DNA of 41,042 nt from JBBRNH01 sp038230415 (GTDB taxonomy: Bacteria > Bacteroidota > Bacteroidia > Cytophagales > Spirosomataceae). The notes below the pieces were generated by a model that saw only the letters and a program-made list of their open reading frames with translations, did no database searches and was not told the DNA's origin. The position numbers and the translations under genes are program-made. Where the stretch lies: NCBI GenBank assembly GCA_038230415.1, contig JBBRNH010000043.1, forward strand, positions 1 to 41,042, given 5' to 3'. Shown in pieces: positions 1-7,125 of the stretch (position 1 is the stretch's first letter; each line of letters begins with the position of its first letter).

Positions 1-895
1 CGCGTGGCACCGGAAACTGAAATTTCAGTTCGGGGTGGTAAAACATATCATTTTCCACAAAACCCTGCTTGGGGTCTTCGCCAAAAACCATCCCGTCAAT
101 CAGCCGCAGATAGCGGTCACGCTCGATCTGGTACTGCGCCGGGTTTTGTTTCTGGTATTCCTGCGCTAATTGCCGCACGCGGGCCAGGCGGTTGCCGGGG
201 TCGGGGTGGGTTGACATAAACTGCGGCACAACCTGCCCCGATTTGTCCTGAATCCGTTTGATGGTGCCGAAAAACTTCGACATCTCACGGGCATCGTAGC
301 CGATTTTGCTCGAATAGCCCACGCCAATCTCGTCTGCTTCCGATTCGTGGGCGCGGCTGTATCCGAGCAGGGCCAACTGCAACCCCTGCGAAGCGGCTTC
401 GGTCAGTTGGCCGGTTTTATCTAAGAAAATAGATCCCAGAATCACGGCTCCTGTGCCAAACAACTGGCTGGTTTGCTGCCGCGCCGAGTGCTGCGCCGTG
501 ATGTGGCCGATTTCGTGACCCAGCACCCCGGCAAACTCGGCTTCGTTGTTGAAGTGGGCCATAATACCCCGCGTAAAATACACGTAGCCGCCCGGCACGG
601 CAAAGGCATTAACCACCGGAGAATCAACGATGTAGAACTGATAGGGCAGGTCGGGGCGGTGCGAGATGGCGGCCATCGCTTTGCCTTTTTCGTTGATAAA
701 CGCCTGCATCTGCTTGTCTCCATAAAGCCCCATTGAGGCCACCACTGACGGGTGCGACTGCTGACCGATAGCGATTTCCTGCTCTTTCGACATTAAAATC
801 ACCTGCCGTTTGCCCGTGACGGGGTTTCGCGAACAGGCCGCAAGCGTAAGCAGGAGGCAGGCAGAGAGCCAAAAGGCCCGATTGAAAACGCGCAT
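1..895 (-). CDS. M48-family metallopeptidase lipoprotein (3' end cut by window edge)
   Basis: Predicted zinc metalloprotease anchored in the envelope. Reading leftwards from the ATG at 895-893, 298 codons are visible and the frame runs off the window without a stop. The N-terminus is a lipoprotein signal: a hydrophobic stretch ending in L-A-A-C with the lipidated Cys at residue 21. The zinc-binding HEIGH motif lies at residues 127-131, and the downstream S-R-A-H-E-S-E-A-D segment supplies the expected third ligand (Glu184, ExxAD). A T-H-P-D-P-G-N-R-L stretch further on is typical of M48C peptidases such as the YfgC/LoiP type. The known role of such proteins is envelope protein quality control; the substrate here is unknown. 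Only shadow frames occur on the other strand. Confidence 0.9.
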   Translation of the reverse strand, partial: MRVFNRAFWLSACLLLTLAACSRNPVTGKRQVILMSKEQEIAIGQQSHPSVVASMGLYGDKQMQAFINEKGKAMAAISHRPDLPYQFYIVDSPVVNAFAVPGGYVYFTRGIMAHFNNEAEFAGVLGHEIGHITAQHSARQQTSQLFGTGAVILGSIFLDKTGQLTEAASQGLQLALLGYSRAHESEADEIGVGYSSKIGYDAREMSKFFGTIKRIQDKSGQVVPQFMSTHPDPGNRLARVRQLAQEYQKQNPAQYQIERDRYLRLIDGMVFGEDPKQGFVENDMFYHPELKFQFPVPR

Positions 896-1026
896 AGCGA
901 TGAATGGTTTCGGTTTTGACTTAATGAAACAAGCGGTAAACTACTGATTCATTGGGTTTTGTTCGATAAGATTATCCAAGCGCCCGGTCAAAATCAACGC
1001 CGGGCGTTTCAACAAGTCAGTTTTGG

Positions 1027-1034
1027 TAGTTTTG
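1027..1034 (+). promoter_or_regulatory. Candidate Bacteroidota -7 promoter element (TAgtTTTG)
   Basis: TAGTTTTG matches the Bacteroidota -7 consensus TAnnTTTG and lies 42 nt upstream of the chosen ATG at 1077. No clean TTTG -33 element is visible at the expected distance (TTTC at 1007-1010 is the nearest). If this is the promoter, the in-frame TTG at 1023 cannot be the start codon. Confidence 0.4.
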
Positions 1035-1076
1035 TGGCATCTTAGCAACTTAAATCAGCAACCCCAACAAAGCCCA

Positions 1077-2264
1077 ATGCCGACCCAATTACCTGCTTCC
1101 CCTGCCAGCCCCGCCACCCATACCGGCTTTCAACCCACCAAACCGGCGACCCGGCTGCTGTCGCTCGATGCCTTCCGGGGGCTGACCGTGGCTGGCATGA
1201 TTCTGGTGAACAACCCCGGCGACTGGGGCCATATCTACCCGCCCCTCGAACACGCCGAATGGCACGGCTGGACTCCCACCGACCTGATTTTTCCGTTTTT
1301 CCTGTTCATCGTCGGCGTGTCCATCACCTTTGCGTTGCGGGCCGGTGATAATGGGGCCGATGCCAGCCGGAAGATTATCAAACGCGGCCTGACGCTGTTT
1401 TTGCTGGGCCTGTTTCTGAATTTCTTCCCCCGGTTTGACCCTACCACCGTCCGAATTATGGGCGTTCTGCAACGCATCGGATTAGTGTATATCGCCTGTT
1501 CGTTTGTGTTTGTCAATACCAACGCCCGGCAGCAGGGCTGGATAATTGCTTCGCTGTTAGTAGGTTACTGGCTGATGATGACCCTGATTCCGGTGCCGGG
1601 CGTGGGTTTCGCCAACCTTGAACCAACTACCAACCTCGGTGCCTGGATTGACCGGGGCATCCTGACGGGGCCGCACCTCTGGAAAACCGCCAAAGTCTGG
1701 GACCCCGAAGGGCTGTTCAGCACCATTCCCGCCATCGGAACGGGTTTGCTGGGTGTGCGCGTGGGAAGCTGGCTGCGCCGAACCGACCATACCACCGCCG
1801 AAAAATTAAGCGGACTCTTTGCCGCCGGGGTTCTCTGCACGCTGGCCGGGCTGGTTTGGGACGGTTTCTTCCCGATCAACAAAGCCCTCTGGACGAGTAG
1901 TTACGTGCTGCTGGCGGCTGGTTTAGCCATGATTTTTCTGGCAACGGCCTACCAACTGATTGACGTGTGGGGCGCGGCTGCCACGCGCCGACGCGCCTGG
2001 GCAATGCCGTTTGTGGGCTATGGCGTAAACGCGATTACGGTCTTTTTTCTGTCCGGCCTGATTCCCCGCGTCATGAACATGATCAAACTCCCCCAACCCG
2101 ATGGCACCGAATTGGGCTTGAAAGAGGTGCTGTACCAAACCGCATTCGTACCCTATTTCTCTGACCCACGCAACGCATCTCTGGCCGGAGCCGTCACTTT
2201 TGTGGGAATATGGGGCGTTATTTTGTGGTGGATGTACCGGGCAGACGTGATTATTAAGGTGTAG
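1077..2264 (+). CDS. Multipass acyltransferase-like membrane protein (DUF5009 / heparan-alpha-glucosaminide N-acetyltransferase-like)
   Basis: A 395-residue integral membrane protein. The N-terminal signature L-S-L-D-A-F-R-G-L-T followed by N-N-P-G-D-W, H-A-E-W-H-G-W and D-L-I-F-P-F-F-L-F is characteristic of the HGSNAT/NagX/DUF5009 family, which moves acetyl groups across membranes onto amino sugars. About ten hydrophobic segments follow; the conserved acidic and His residues in the first 70 positions correspond to the family's catalytic region. I chose ATG 1077 because the upstream in-frame TTG (1023) overlaps a promoter-like element and family similarity begins near residue 25. It is transcribed divergently from the M48 gene. 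Substrate is not determinable; acetylation of a glycan or cell-wall sugar is the inference. Confidence 0.85.
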   Translation: MPTQLPASPASPATHTGFQPTKPATRLLSLDAFRGLTVAGMILVNNPGDWGHIYPPLEHAEWHGWTPTDLIFPFFLFIVGVSITFALRAGDNGADASRKIIKRGLTLFLLGLFLNFFPRFDPTTVRIMGVLQRIGLVYIACSFVFVNTNARQQGWIIASLLVGYWLMMTLIPVPGVGFANLEPTTNLGAWIDRGILTGPHLWKTAKVWDPEGLFSTIPAIGTGLLGVRVGSWLRRTDHTTAEKLSGLFAAGVLCTLAGLVWDGFFPINKALWTSSYVLLAAGLAMIFLATAYQLIDVWGAAATRRRAWAMPFVGYGVNAITVFFLSGLIPRVMNMIKLPQPDGTELGLKEVLYQTAFVPYFSDPRNASLAGAVTFVGIWGVILWWMYRADVIIKV

Positions 2265-2272
2265 TGAATGTC

Positions 2273-2280
2273 TATATTTG
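2273..2280 (+). promoter_or_regulatory. Candidate -7 promoter element (TAtaTTTG) for the HNH module
   Basis: TATATTTG is an exact TAnnTTTG match, ends 17 nt before the ATG at 2298, and sits in the short AT-rich gap after the acyltransferase gene. It would give a very short leader. No TTTG -33 element is obvious. Confidence 0.45.
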
Positions 2281-2297
2281 TATAAATAAGCCGTATC

Positions 2298-2534
2298 ATG
2301 ACAATCTACGGTATTTACGATGAAGTGGCTTACCTAATCGCGACACTCGACCCGGCTAAAGTTGCCGCCTTAAAAGCCCCCGAAGCCGTTCAGCAACGGT
2401 TTGATTTGTTAGCGGAAAAATCGAAAGAACAAGCCATAAGCCGTGCCGAGAAAGATGAATTAGACCATTATGTGGTGCTGGAACGGCTGATTCGGTTGGC
2501 TAAGATTCGCGCTCAATTCCGCCCTACGTTGTGA
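2298..2534 (+). CDS. Small helical protein paired with HNH endonuclease
   Basis: A 78-residue, charged, mostly helical protein with no signal peptide or membrane segment. I recognise the general type, a short acidic protein with an L-D-H-Y-V-V-L-E-R-L-I-R-L-A-K-like C-terminal helix found directly upstream of small HNH nucleases in Bacteroidota and cyanobacteria, but know no assigned function. Its TGA stop (2532-2534) overlaps the GTG start of the HNH gene (2531), so the two are translationally coupled. By analogy with toxin-antitoxin modules it may be the neutralising or chaperone partner; that is inference only. Confidence 0.75.
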   Translation: MTIYGIYDEVAYLIATLDPAKVAALKAPEAVQQRFDLLAEKSKEQAISRAEKDELDHYVVLERLIRLAKIRAQFRPTL

Positions 2535-2941
2535 GTCGGTACATTCCTGATACCCTCCGTACTGTTGTGGCGAATCGGGCAGATTTTCGGTGTGAGTATT
2601 GCCGGGTTTATAGTGCTACTTCGTTTTTCAGCTTTCATATTGACCATGTTGTCAGCATAAAACACGGAGGAGAAACAAATGCCGATAATTTGGCCTATGC
2701 CTGCCCCATTTGCAACCTCAACAAAGGCCCTGATATAGCTACATTTTTAGATGACATCACTATGCCGGTTCGGTTATTCAACCTAAGAATTGACTACTGG
2801 CATGACCATTTCACTGCCGAGGAAACGGTACTTTTAACGGCCCAAACTGATGTTGGAACGGCAACAATCAAAATTTTGGGTCTTAATCATCCTGATTCAA
2901 TTATTGAATGCCGGGAAATGATTCGGTTTGGCATATTTTAA
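2531..2941 (+). CDS. HNH endonuclease
   Basis: A 136-residue single-domain HNH nuclease. Zinc-ribbon cysteines are C21-x2-C24 and C58-x2-C61; the core reads H36-I-D38-H39 with a G-G-E-T-N-A-D-N53-L segment, then C-P-I-C-N62-L-N-K65-G. These are the catalytic and metal-binding positions of the classic HNH fold, so the protein should cleave DNA. The GTG start at 2531 is used because the preceding gene ends there and no ATG is available before the zinc motif. The remaining ~65 residues give no recognised domain. Base composition looks lower in GC than the flanking acyltransferase and mutase genes, suggesting acquisition. It could act in defence, as a toxin, or as a homing-type enzyme. Confidence 0.9.
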   Translation: MSRYIPDTLRTVVANRADFRCEYCRVYSATSFFSFHIDHVVSIKHGGETNADNLAYACPICNLNKGPDIATFLDDITMPVRLFNLRIDYWHDHFTAEETVLLTAQTDVGTATIKILGLNHPDSIIECREMIRFGIF

Positions 2942-2953
2942 TTGGCTTGTAAC

Positions 2954-3172
2954 ATGACCGATCCCAAACCCCGCCCCAATCACCGGCAGTATCAGCAGGC
3001 GTTGAAAAACATGACCCCCGGAGAGAAACTACTGAAAGCCTTTGAGTTATCAGAAATGGGCCGACAGTTGTTTAAAGATGGATTACGGGCGCGGTTCCCG
3101 GAGAAAACTGAAGCAGAGATTCATGTACTATTCTTGCAACGGCTCGAAAAATGTCACAACCGGAACTACTGA
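2954..3172 (+). CDS. Small protein partnered with nucleotidyltransferase
   Basis: A 72-residue soluble protein (ATG 2954 preferred over an in-frame TTG at 2942). The pattern M-T-P-G-E-K-L-L-K-A-F-E-L-S, then G-L-R-x-R-F-P-x3-E and a C-terminal L-E-K-C-H-N-R-N-Y is a recurrent small family that I recall lying directly upstream of AbiEii/MNT-like nucleotidyltransferases in Bacteroidota and cyanobacteria. It overlaps the nucleotidyltransferase gene by 22 bp in another frame, strong evidence of coupling. A role as the other half of a toxin-antitoxin-like pair is inferred; it has no HTH or ribbon-helix-helix motif that I can see. Confidence 0.75.
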   Translation: MTDPKPRPNHRQYQQALKNMTPGEKLLKAFELSEMGRQLFKDGLRARFPEKTEAEIHVLFLQRLEKCHNRNY

Positions 3173-3720
3173 GTTTTGTGCTGAATCAACTCGAACGGTT
3201 GGCAATTCCGTACATGGTTACGGGGTCAGTGGTATCGAGTATCCAGGGAGAACCCCGGCTAACGCACGATATTGACTTTGTTGTTATTCTTGAACCCGTG
3301 AACATTCAGGGGTTGGTCGAAGCCTTTTCAGGTCATTCATTCTATCTGAATCCGGCCAGTATTCAGGAAGCTATTGACCAGGGCAGAATGTTCAATGTTA
3401 TTGACTCCTCGTCGGGAAACAAATTAGATTTCTGGATGCTGACCGATACTGATTTTGATAAAAGCCGGTTTGCCCGACGACGAAAAATCAACGTTTTAGG
3501 ACTCGACAACTTCATCGCTACTACGCCCGAAGACACCATTTTGAGCAAGTTACAGTGGGCAAACGAGGCCGGTGGCAGCGAAAAACAACTGACCGATGCC
3601 GTGCAGGTGTTCGAGATGCAGTTTGATATTCTGGATATAGATTACCTGAAAACGTGGGTTGAGAAATTAATGCTTCAGAACGAATGGCAACAACTCGTTA
3701 GCCGCGCCGAACCGTATTGA
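3151..3720 (+). CDS. AbiEii/MNT-like nucleotidyltransferase
   Basis: A 189-residue protein of the DNA-polymerase-beta-like nucleotidyltransferase fold. The core motif G25-S26-(x13)-D40-I-D42 is intact, a third acidic residue is likely D93 in the segment K-L-D-F-W, and the P-E-D-T-I-L-S-K-L segment (126-134) matches the downstream helix seen in AbiEii/DUF6036-type enzymes. Members of this superfamily transfer NMP or AMP to RNA or protein; several are toxins, others antitoxins (MNT of HEPN-MNT). The start overlaps the previous gene by 22 bp. No HEPN partner is nearby, so the small upstream protein is the only candidate partner. Substrate unknown. Confidence 0.85.
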   Translation: MSQPELLSFVLNQLERLAIPYMVTGSVVSSIQGEPRLTHDIDFVVILEPVNIQGLVEAFSGHSFYLNPASIQEAIDQGRMFNVIDSSSGNKLDFWMLTDTDFDKSRFARRRKINVLGLDNFIATTPEDTILSKLQWANEAGGSEKQLTDAVQVFEMQFDILDIDYLKTWVEKLMLQNEWQQLVSRAEPY

Positions 3721-3726
3721 TCGGCC

Positions 3727-3948
3727 TCATTCCACCCTAACTTCCTCCGGCACGTATTCCAGAATATCACCCGGTTGGCAATCCAACGCCCGGCACAGGG
3801 CTTCGAGCGTGCTGAACCGAACGGCTTTGGCCTTGCCCGTTTTCAGCACCGACAGGTTGGCTAAGGTCAGGCCCACGCGCTCGGCTAATTCGGTGAGCGA
3901 CAGCTTGCGCCGGGCCATCATCACGTCAACATTTACGATTATCGGCAT
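3727..3948 (-). CDS. YozG-like helix-turn-helix regulator
   Basis: A 73-residue Xre-family DNA-binding protein consisting of one HTH domain. Residues 17-45 (L-S-L-T-E-L-A-E-R-V-G-L-T-L-A-N-L-S-V-L-K) form the HTH, followed by F-S-T-L-E-A-L-C-R-A-L-D-C-Q-P-G-D-I-L-E-Y, the hallmark ending of the YozG group. It lies 24 bp downstream of the DUF2975 membrane-protein gene on the same strand, the standard pairing for this family. Likely autoregulates the operon; the 47-bp inverted repeat upstream of the DUF2975 gene is the natural candidate operator (inference). Confidence 0.92.
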   Translation of the reverse strand: MPIIVNVDVMMARRKLSLTELAERVGLTLANLSVLKTGKAKAVRFSTLEALCRALDCQPGDILEYVPEEVRVE

Positions 3949-3972
3949 CGGTTTTTTTTGAGAATTGGGGGC

Positions 3973-5115
3973 TTAAACGGTTAAATCCTGCTCGTGCTGG
4001 AGTTGGGTACCGTAGCGAAAAATCTGGGCCAAAGCCAACAGCAACAACCCAATCAGCAACGGCAACCCCTCGGCAGGAAACGCTATGTTGAGCCGTGCTG
4101 CAAATGACACCCCAACGCCAAACGATTTCAGCCACGACTGCACAAAAACCCAGCGAAGGCAGTACGTTATCAGTTCCAAAATGGCGTACCCGATAAAACA
4201 CCAGCCCACCAAAGCAATGCGCCGGGGATGCTCGTCGGTGAAATAAACCGAACGGGTCAACGCCCTGAATACCAGCCGAAACTGATTGGTAATCACGATA
4301 AACAGCAAGGCTGTTAGCAGGAGATTTCCATAAAACAACACAATGGCCTGCCACGGAACAGCCTGATAATCAGACCAGGATTCTACTAAAAAAGTTAAGT
4401 AGATGAGCGGGTTTCGGGCCGCGTCTAAGCTCGCTTTCGGCGGCAACCCCAGCGAATCAAACCGGGAATTAACACTTTTCATACTCCGGTTCCACTGCCA
4501 TATATTCCGAAAATTGGGCAACGGATACAGCGTTCCCGGAAACGGAATAAGAACCGTATGGCTCGCTGTAAAAAAACCGCCCCCTCTGATGCTATACACC
4601 CCTTCTCGTCCGTACACAATCCGGGCTTCGGGGTCGGCCCGCAACGTTGAGTCAGCAATGCGCTGTCTACGCCTAATTGACTCTTGATTGTTAGCGTTCA
4701 GGACACTGTCAATCAAAAATCGAAAGCCAGTTTTTGAGAGAGTCCGACGCATAGTCTCGCTGTATGCGCGGGGTTTTTCTTCCGAACCATATTTGATGAT
4801 TTTTCTGATCGAAACCCGAACCGAGTCGGGCGGCTGTTGCAAATAATGTATGTCTGTGTAACCTAATTGGGCACCACCGCTTTCTAAATCATACGGAAAG
4901 GGCGGATTTAAATCGGGTTCGGGCTTCCTGAGTGTGTCGTACTCAATCCGGGGCTTGTTTCCTTCCAGCCGGTGCAATAGCTGGTCGGCCCTTCGGGGTA
5001 GTTCTGCTAAGATAATGACCAACAAAACTGAGCCGAGGATCATAATTCCGATCTGAAAATTATACAGCACCGCAAACAGCCGATGCAGGAAATGAAGTAG
5101 GCGGGGTGGTTTCAT
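3973..5115 (-). CDS. DUF2975 membrane protein with large extracytoplasmic insertion
   Basis: A 380-residue membrane protein. Four hydrophobic segments are seen at about 17-38, 255-276, 300-322 and 349-367, and the C-terminus (G-L-L-L-L-A-L-A-Q-I-F-R-Y-G then H-E-Q-D-L-T-V) is diagnostic of DUF2975. Typical DUF2975 proteins are about half this length; here roughly 210 residues separate membrane segments 1 and 2, so this copy carries an inserted soluble region that should lie outside the cytoplasm. The next gene is its usual HTH partner. Function of the family is not established; the pair looks like a membrane sensor controlling a cytoplasmic repressor, by inference from gene pairing. Confidence 0.82.
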   Translation of the reverse strand: MKPPRLLHFLHRLFAVLYNFQIGIMILGSVLLVIILAELPRRADQLLHRLEGNKPRIEYDTLRKPEPDLNPPFPYDLESGGAQLGYTDIHYLQQPPDSVRVSIRKIIKYGSEEKPRAYSETMRRTLSKTGFRFLIDSVLNANNQESIRRRQRIADSTLRADPEARIVYGREGVYSIRGGGFFTASHTVLIPFPGTLYPLPNFRNIWQWNRSMKSVNSRFDSLGLPPKASLDAARNPLIYLTFLVESWSDYQAVPWQAIVLFYGNLLLTALLFIVITNQFRLVFRALTRSVYFTDEHPRRIALVGWCFIGYAILELITYCLRWVFVQSWLKSFGVGVSFAARLNIAFPAEGLPLLIGLLLLALAQIFRYGTQLQHEQDLTV

Positions 5116-5142
5116 CGGGCATAGCTTAAAGTTGATGATACA

Positions 5143-5189
5143 AGTATCGGTAAATATTTATTGATAATCAATAAATATTTACCGATACT
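5143..5189. repeat. Perfect 47-bp inverted repeat, candidate operator of the DUF2975-HTH operon
   Basis: Two 23-nt arms (5143-5165 and 5167-5189) are exact reverse complements around a single centre base at 5166; every one of the 23 pairs was checked. Each half also holds its own near-palindrome, (T/A)ATC-RR-TAAATATTTA-YY-GATA (5145-5166 and 5166-5187), so the site reads as two adjacent dimer-binding sites about 21 bp, or two helical turns, apart. It ends 28 bp upstream of the DUF2975 start codon. The composition is nearly all A/T, in a GC-rich neighbourhood, and there is no loop suitable for an RNA terminator. Confidence 0.8.
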
Positions 5190-5305
5190 AAAAACTTCAT
5201 CCGTTTATCCGCCCTTCACTACACTCAGTATTTGCCAGTCAGTCGGAGCGTTGTCGTTTTGGACTGCTATTTTCACGGCTGAACCTGACAAAACCCAACA
5301 AAACC

Positions 5306-7078
5306 ATGACCCCGACCCAGACCCAACCCCAGATTGACCCATCCGCCCAGCACGAAATCAGCCGCTGGCTGACCGGCAACTACGATGCCGATACCAAAGC
5401 CGCTATCCAGAAACTCGTTGACGAAAACGCCACCGCTGACCTCACCGACTCGTTTTACCGGACGCTCGAATTTGGCACCGGCGGCCTGCGCGGGGTTATT
5501 GGCGTGGGGTCAAACCGGATGAACCGCTACACCGTCGGCACCGCCACCCAGGGGCTTGCCAACTACCTCAATCAGGTGTTTGCGGGGCAGGATATTTCCG
5601 TTGCCATTGCCCACGACAGCCGCCGGATGAGTCCCGAGTTTGCCCAAATTGCCGCCGATATTTTTTCGGCCAACGGCATCACGGTCTATCTCTTCAGCGA
5701 ACTCCGGCCAACGCCCGAACTCTCTTTTGCCATCCGGCAACTCGGCTGCAAAAGCGGCTTGGTCATCACGGCATCGCACAACCCGCCCGAATACAACGGC
5801 TATAAAGTGTATTGGGACGACGGCTCGCAGGTGGTGGCCCCGCACGACAAAGCCATTATTGACGAAGTGACCAAGGTACAATCGGTTGATGATGTGAAGT
5901 TTACGGGCGACCCGGCCAAGATTCACGCCATTCTCGAAGACATTGACGCGCCGTATTTGGAGCGGGTGAAAGCCAACGCCGTGAACCCCGACGTGATTGC
6001 CCGGCAACACGCCATGAGCATCGTCTATACACCCATTCACGGCACCGGCATCACCCTTGTGCCAAAAGCATTGGCCGGTCTGGGCTTCGACAATGTGCAC
6101 ATTGTGGAAGCCCAGGCCACGCCCGATGGCAATTTTCCGACGGTGAAATCGCCGAACCCCGAAGAACGTGAAGCCATGCAGATGGCCCTCGACTTAGCCG
6201 AAACGATCAACGCCGACCTGATTCTTGCCACCGACCCCGATGCCGACCGGGTGGGTGCCGGAGCCAGAAACCATCACGGTGCGTTTGAACTCCTGAACGG
6301 CAATCAGATGGCGAGTCTGCTGATTTTTTACCTCTTGCGAGCCTGGAAAGATGCGGGCAAACTAACCGGCAACGAGTTTATTGCAAAGACCATCGTCACC
6401 ACAGACCTGATTGACCGGATGTGCGACCGCTACGGCGTGACCTGCTACAACACCCTGACCGGCTTCAAATACATTGCCGCCGTGATTCGGGAACTCGAAG
6501 GCAAGGAACAGTTTATTGGCGGGGGCGAAGAAAGCTACGGCTACCTCATCGGTGATTTTGTGCGCGACAAAGATGCCATTGCCTCTTGCGCCATGATTGC
6601 CGAACTGACCGCATCGGCTAAAGACAACGGCCTGAGTTTGTTCGATTTGCTGATGCAGATGTATCAGGAAAACGGCTTTTACTACGAGTCTATGGTGTCG
6701 CTGACGAAGAAAGGTAAAACCGGGGCCGAAGACATTCAGCAGATGATGGCTGATTTCAGGGCCACGCCCCCCACCGAAATCGCCGGGTCTAAAGTGGTTC
6801 GGATTGACGACTATAAATCCCTCGAACGCACCGACGCGGCAACGGGTCAGAAAACGGTGATCGAATCGGGCAAGCTGGGCATCGAATCATCGAATGTGTT
6901 GCAGTTTTTCACGGCAGACGGCACCAAAGTATCGGCACGGCCATCAGGAACGGAGCCAAAAATCAAGTTTTATGTGAGCGTAGTAGAACCCCTCGCCAGC
7001 AAAGAAGCCTTTGACGACACATACGCCGAACTGAAAGAAAAAGCCAAACGCGCTATCGGGGATTTGGGCGTGATGTAG
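5306..7078 (+). CDS. Phospho-sugar mutase (phosphoglucomutase/phosphomannomutase family)
   Basis: A 590-residue cytoplasmic alpha-D-phosphohexomutase, full length for the PgcA/PGM2-like branch. The four domain signatures are all present in order: catalytic phosphoserine loop T-A-S157-H-N-P (155-160), metal loop D310-P-D-A-D-R315, sugar-binding loop G-G-E-E-S-Y (406-411), and phosphate-binding loop R545-P-S-G-T-E-P-K. It interconverts hexose 1- and 6-phosphates, feeding glycan and cell-wall precursor synthesis; glucose versus mannose preference cannot be told from the motifs. It stands alone as a transcription unit, convergent with the GH10-like lipoprotein gene 47 bp away. Confidence 0.95.
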   Translation: MTPTQTQPQIDPSAQHEISRWLTGNYDADTKAAIQKLVDENATADLTDSFYRTLEFGTGGLRGVIGVGSNRMNRYTVGTATQGLANYLNQVFAGQDISVAIAHDSRRMSPEFAQIAADIFSANGITVYLFSELRPTPELSFAIRQLGCKSGLVITASHNPPEYNGYKVYWDDGSQVVAPHDKAIIDEVTKVQSVDDVKFTGDPAKIHAILEDIDAPYLERVKANAVNPDVIARQHAMSIVYTPIHGTGITLVPKALAGLGFDNVHIVEAQATPDGNFPTVKSPNPEEREAMQMALDLAETINADLILATDPDADRVGAGARNHHGAFELLNGNQMASLLIFYLLRAWKDAGKLTGNEFIAKTIVTTDLIDRMCDRYGVTCYNTLTGFKYIAAVIRELEGKEQFIGGGEESYGYLIGDFVRDKDAIASCAMIAELTASAKDNGLSLFDLLMQMYQENGFYYESMVSLTKKGKTGAEDIQQMMADFRATPPTEIAGSKVVRIDDYKSLERTDAATGQKTVIESGKLGIESSNVLQFFTADGTKVSARPSGTEPKIKFYVSVVEPLASKEAFDDTYAELKEKAKRAIGDLGVM

Positions 7079-7125
7079 TAGATTTCAACGTTGCATAAAA
7101 AAACCGTTGCCCGACACTAATCGGA

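Noticed and set aside
5510..6100. 196-codon minus-strand frame inside the phosphosugar mutase gene
   Set aside because: His/Val/Gly-rich translation typical of the antisense of a GC-rich gene; the mutase motifs on the plus strand are unambiguous.
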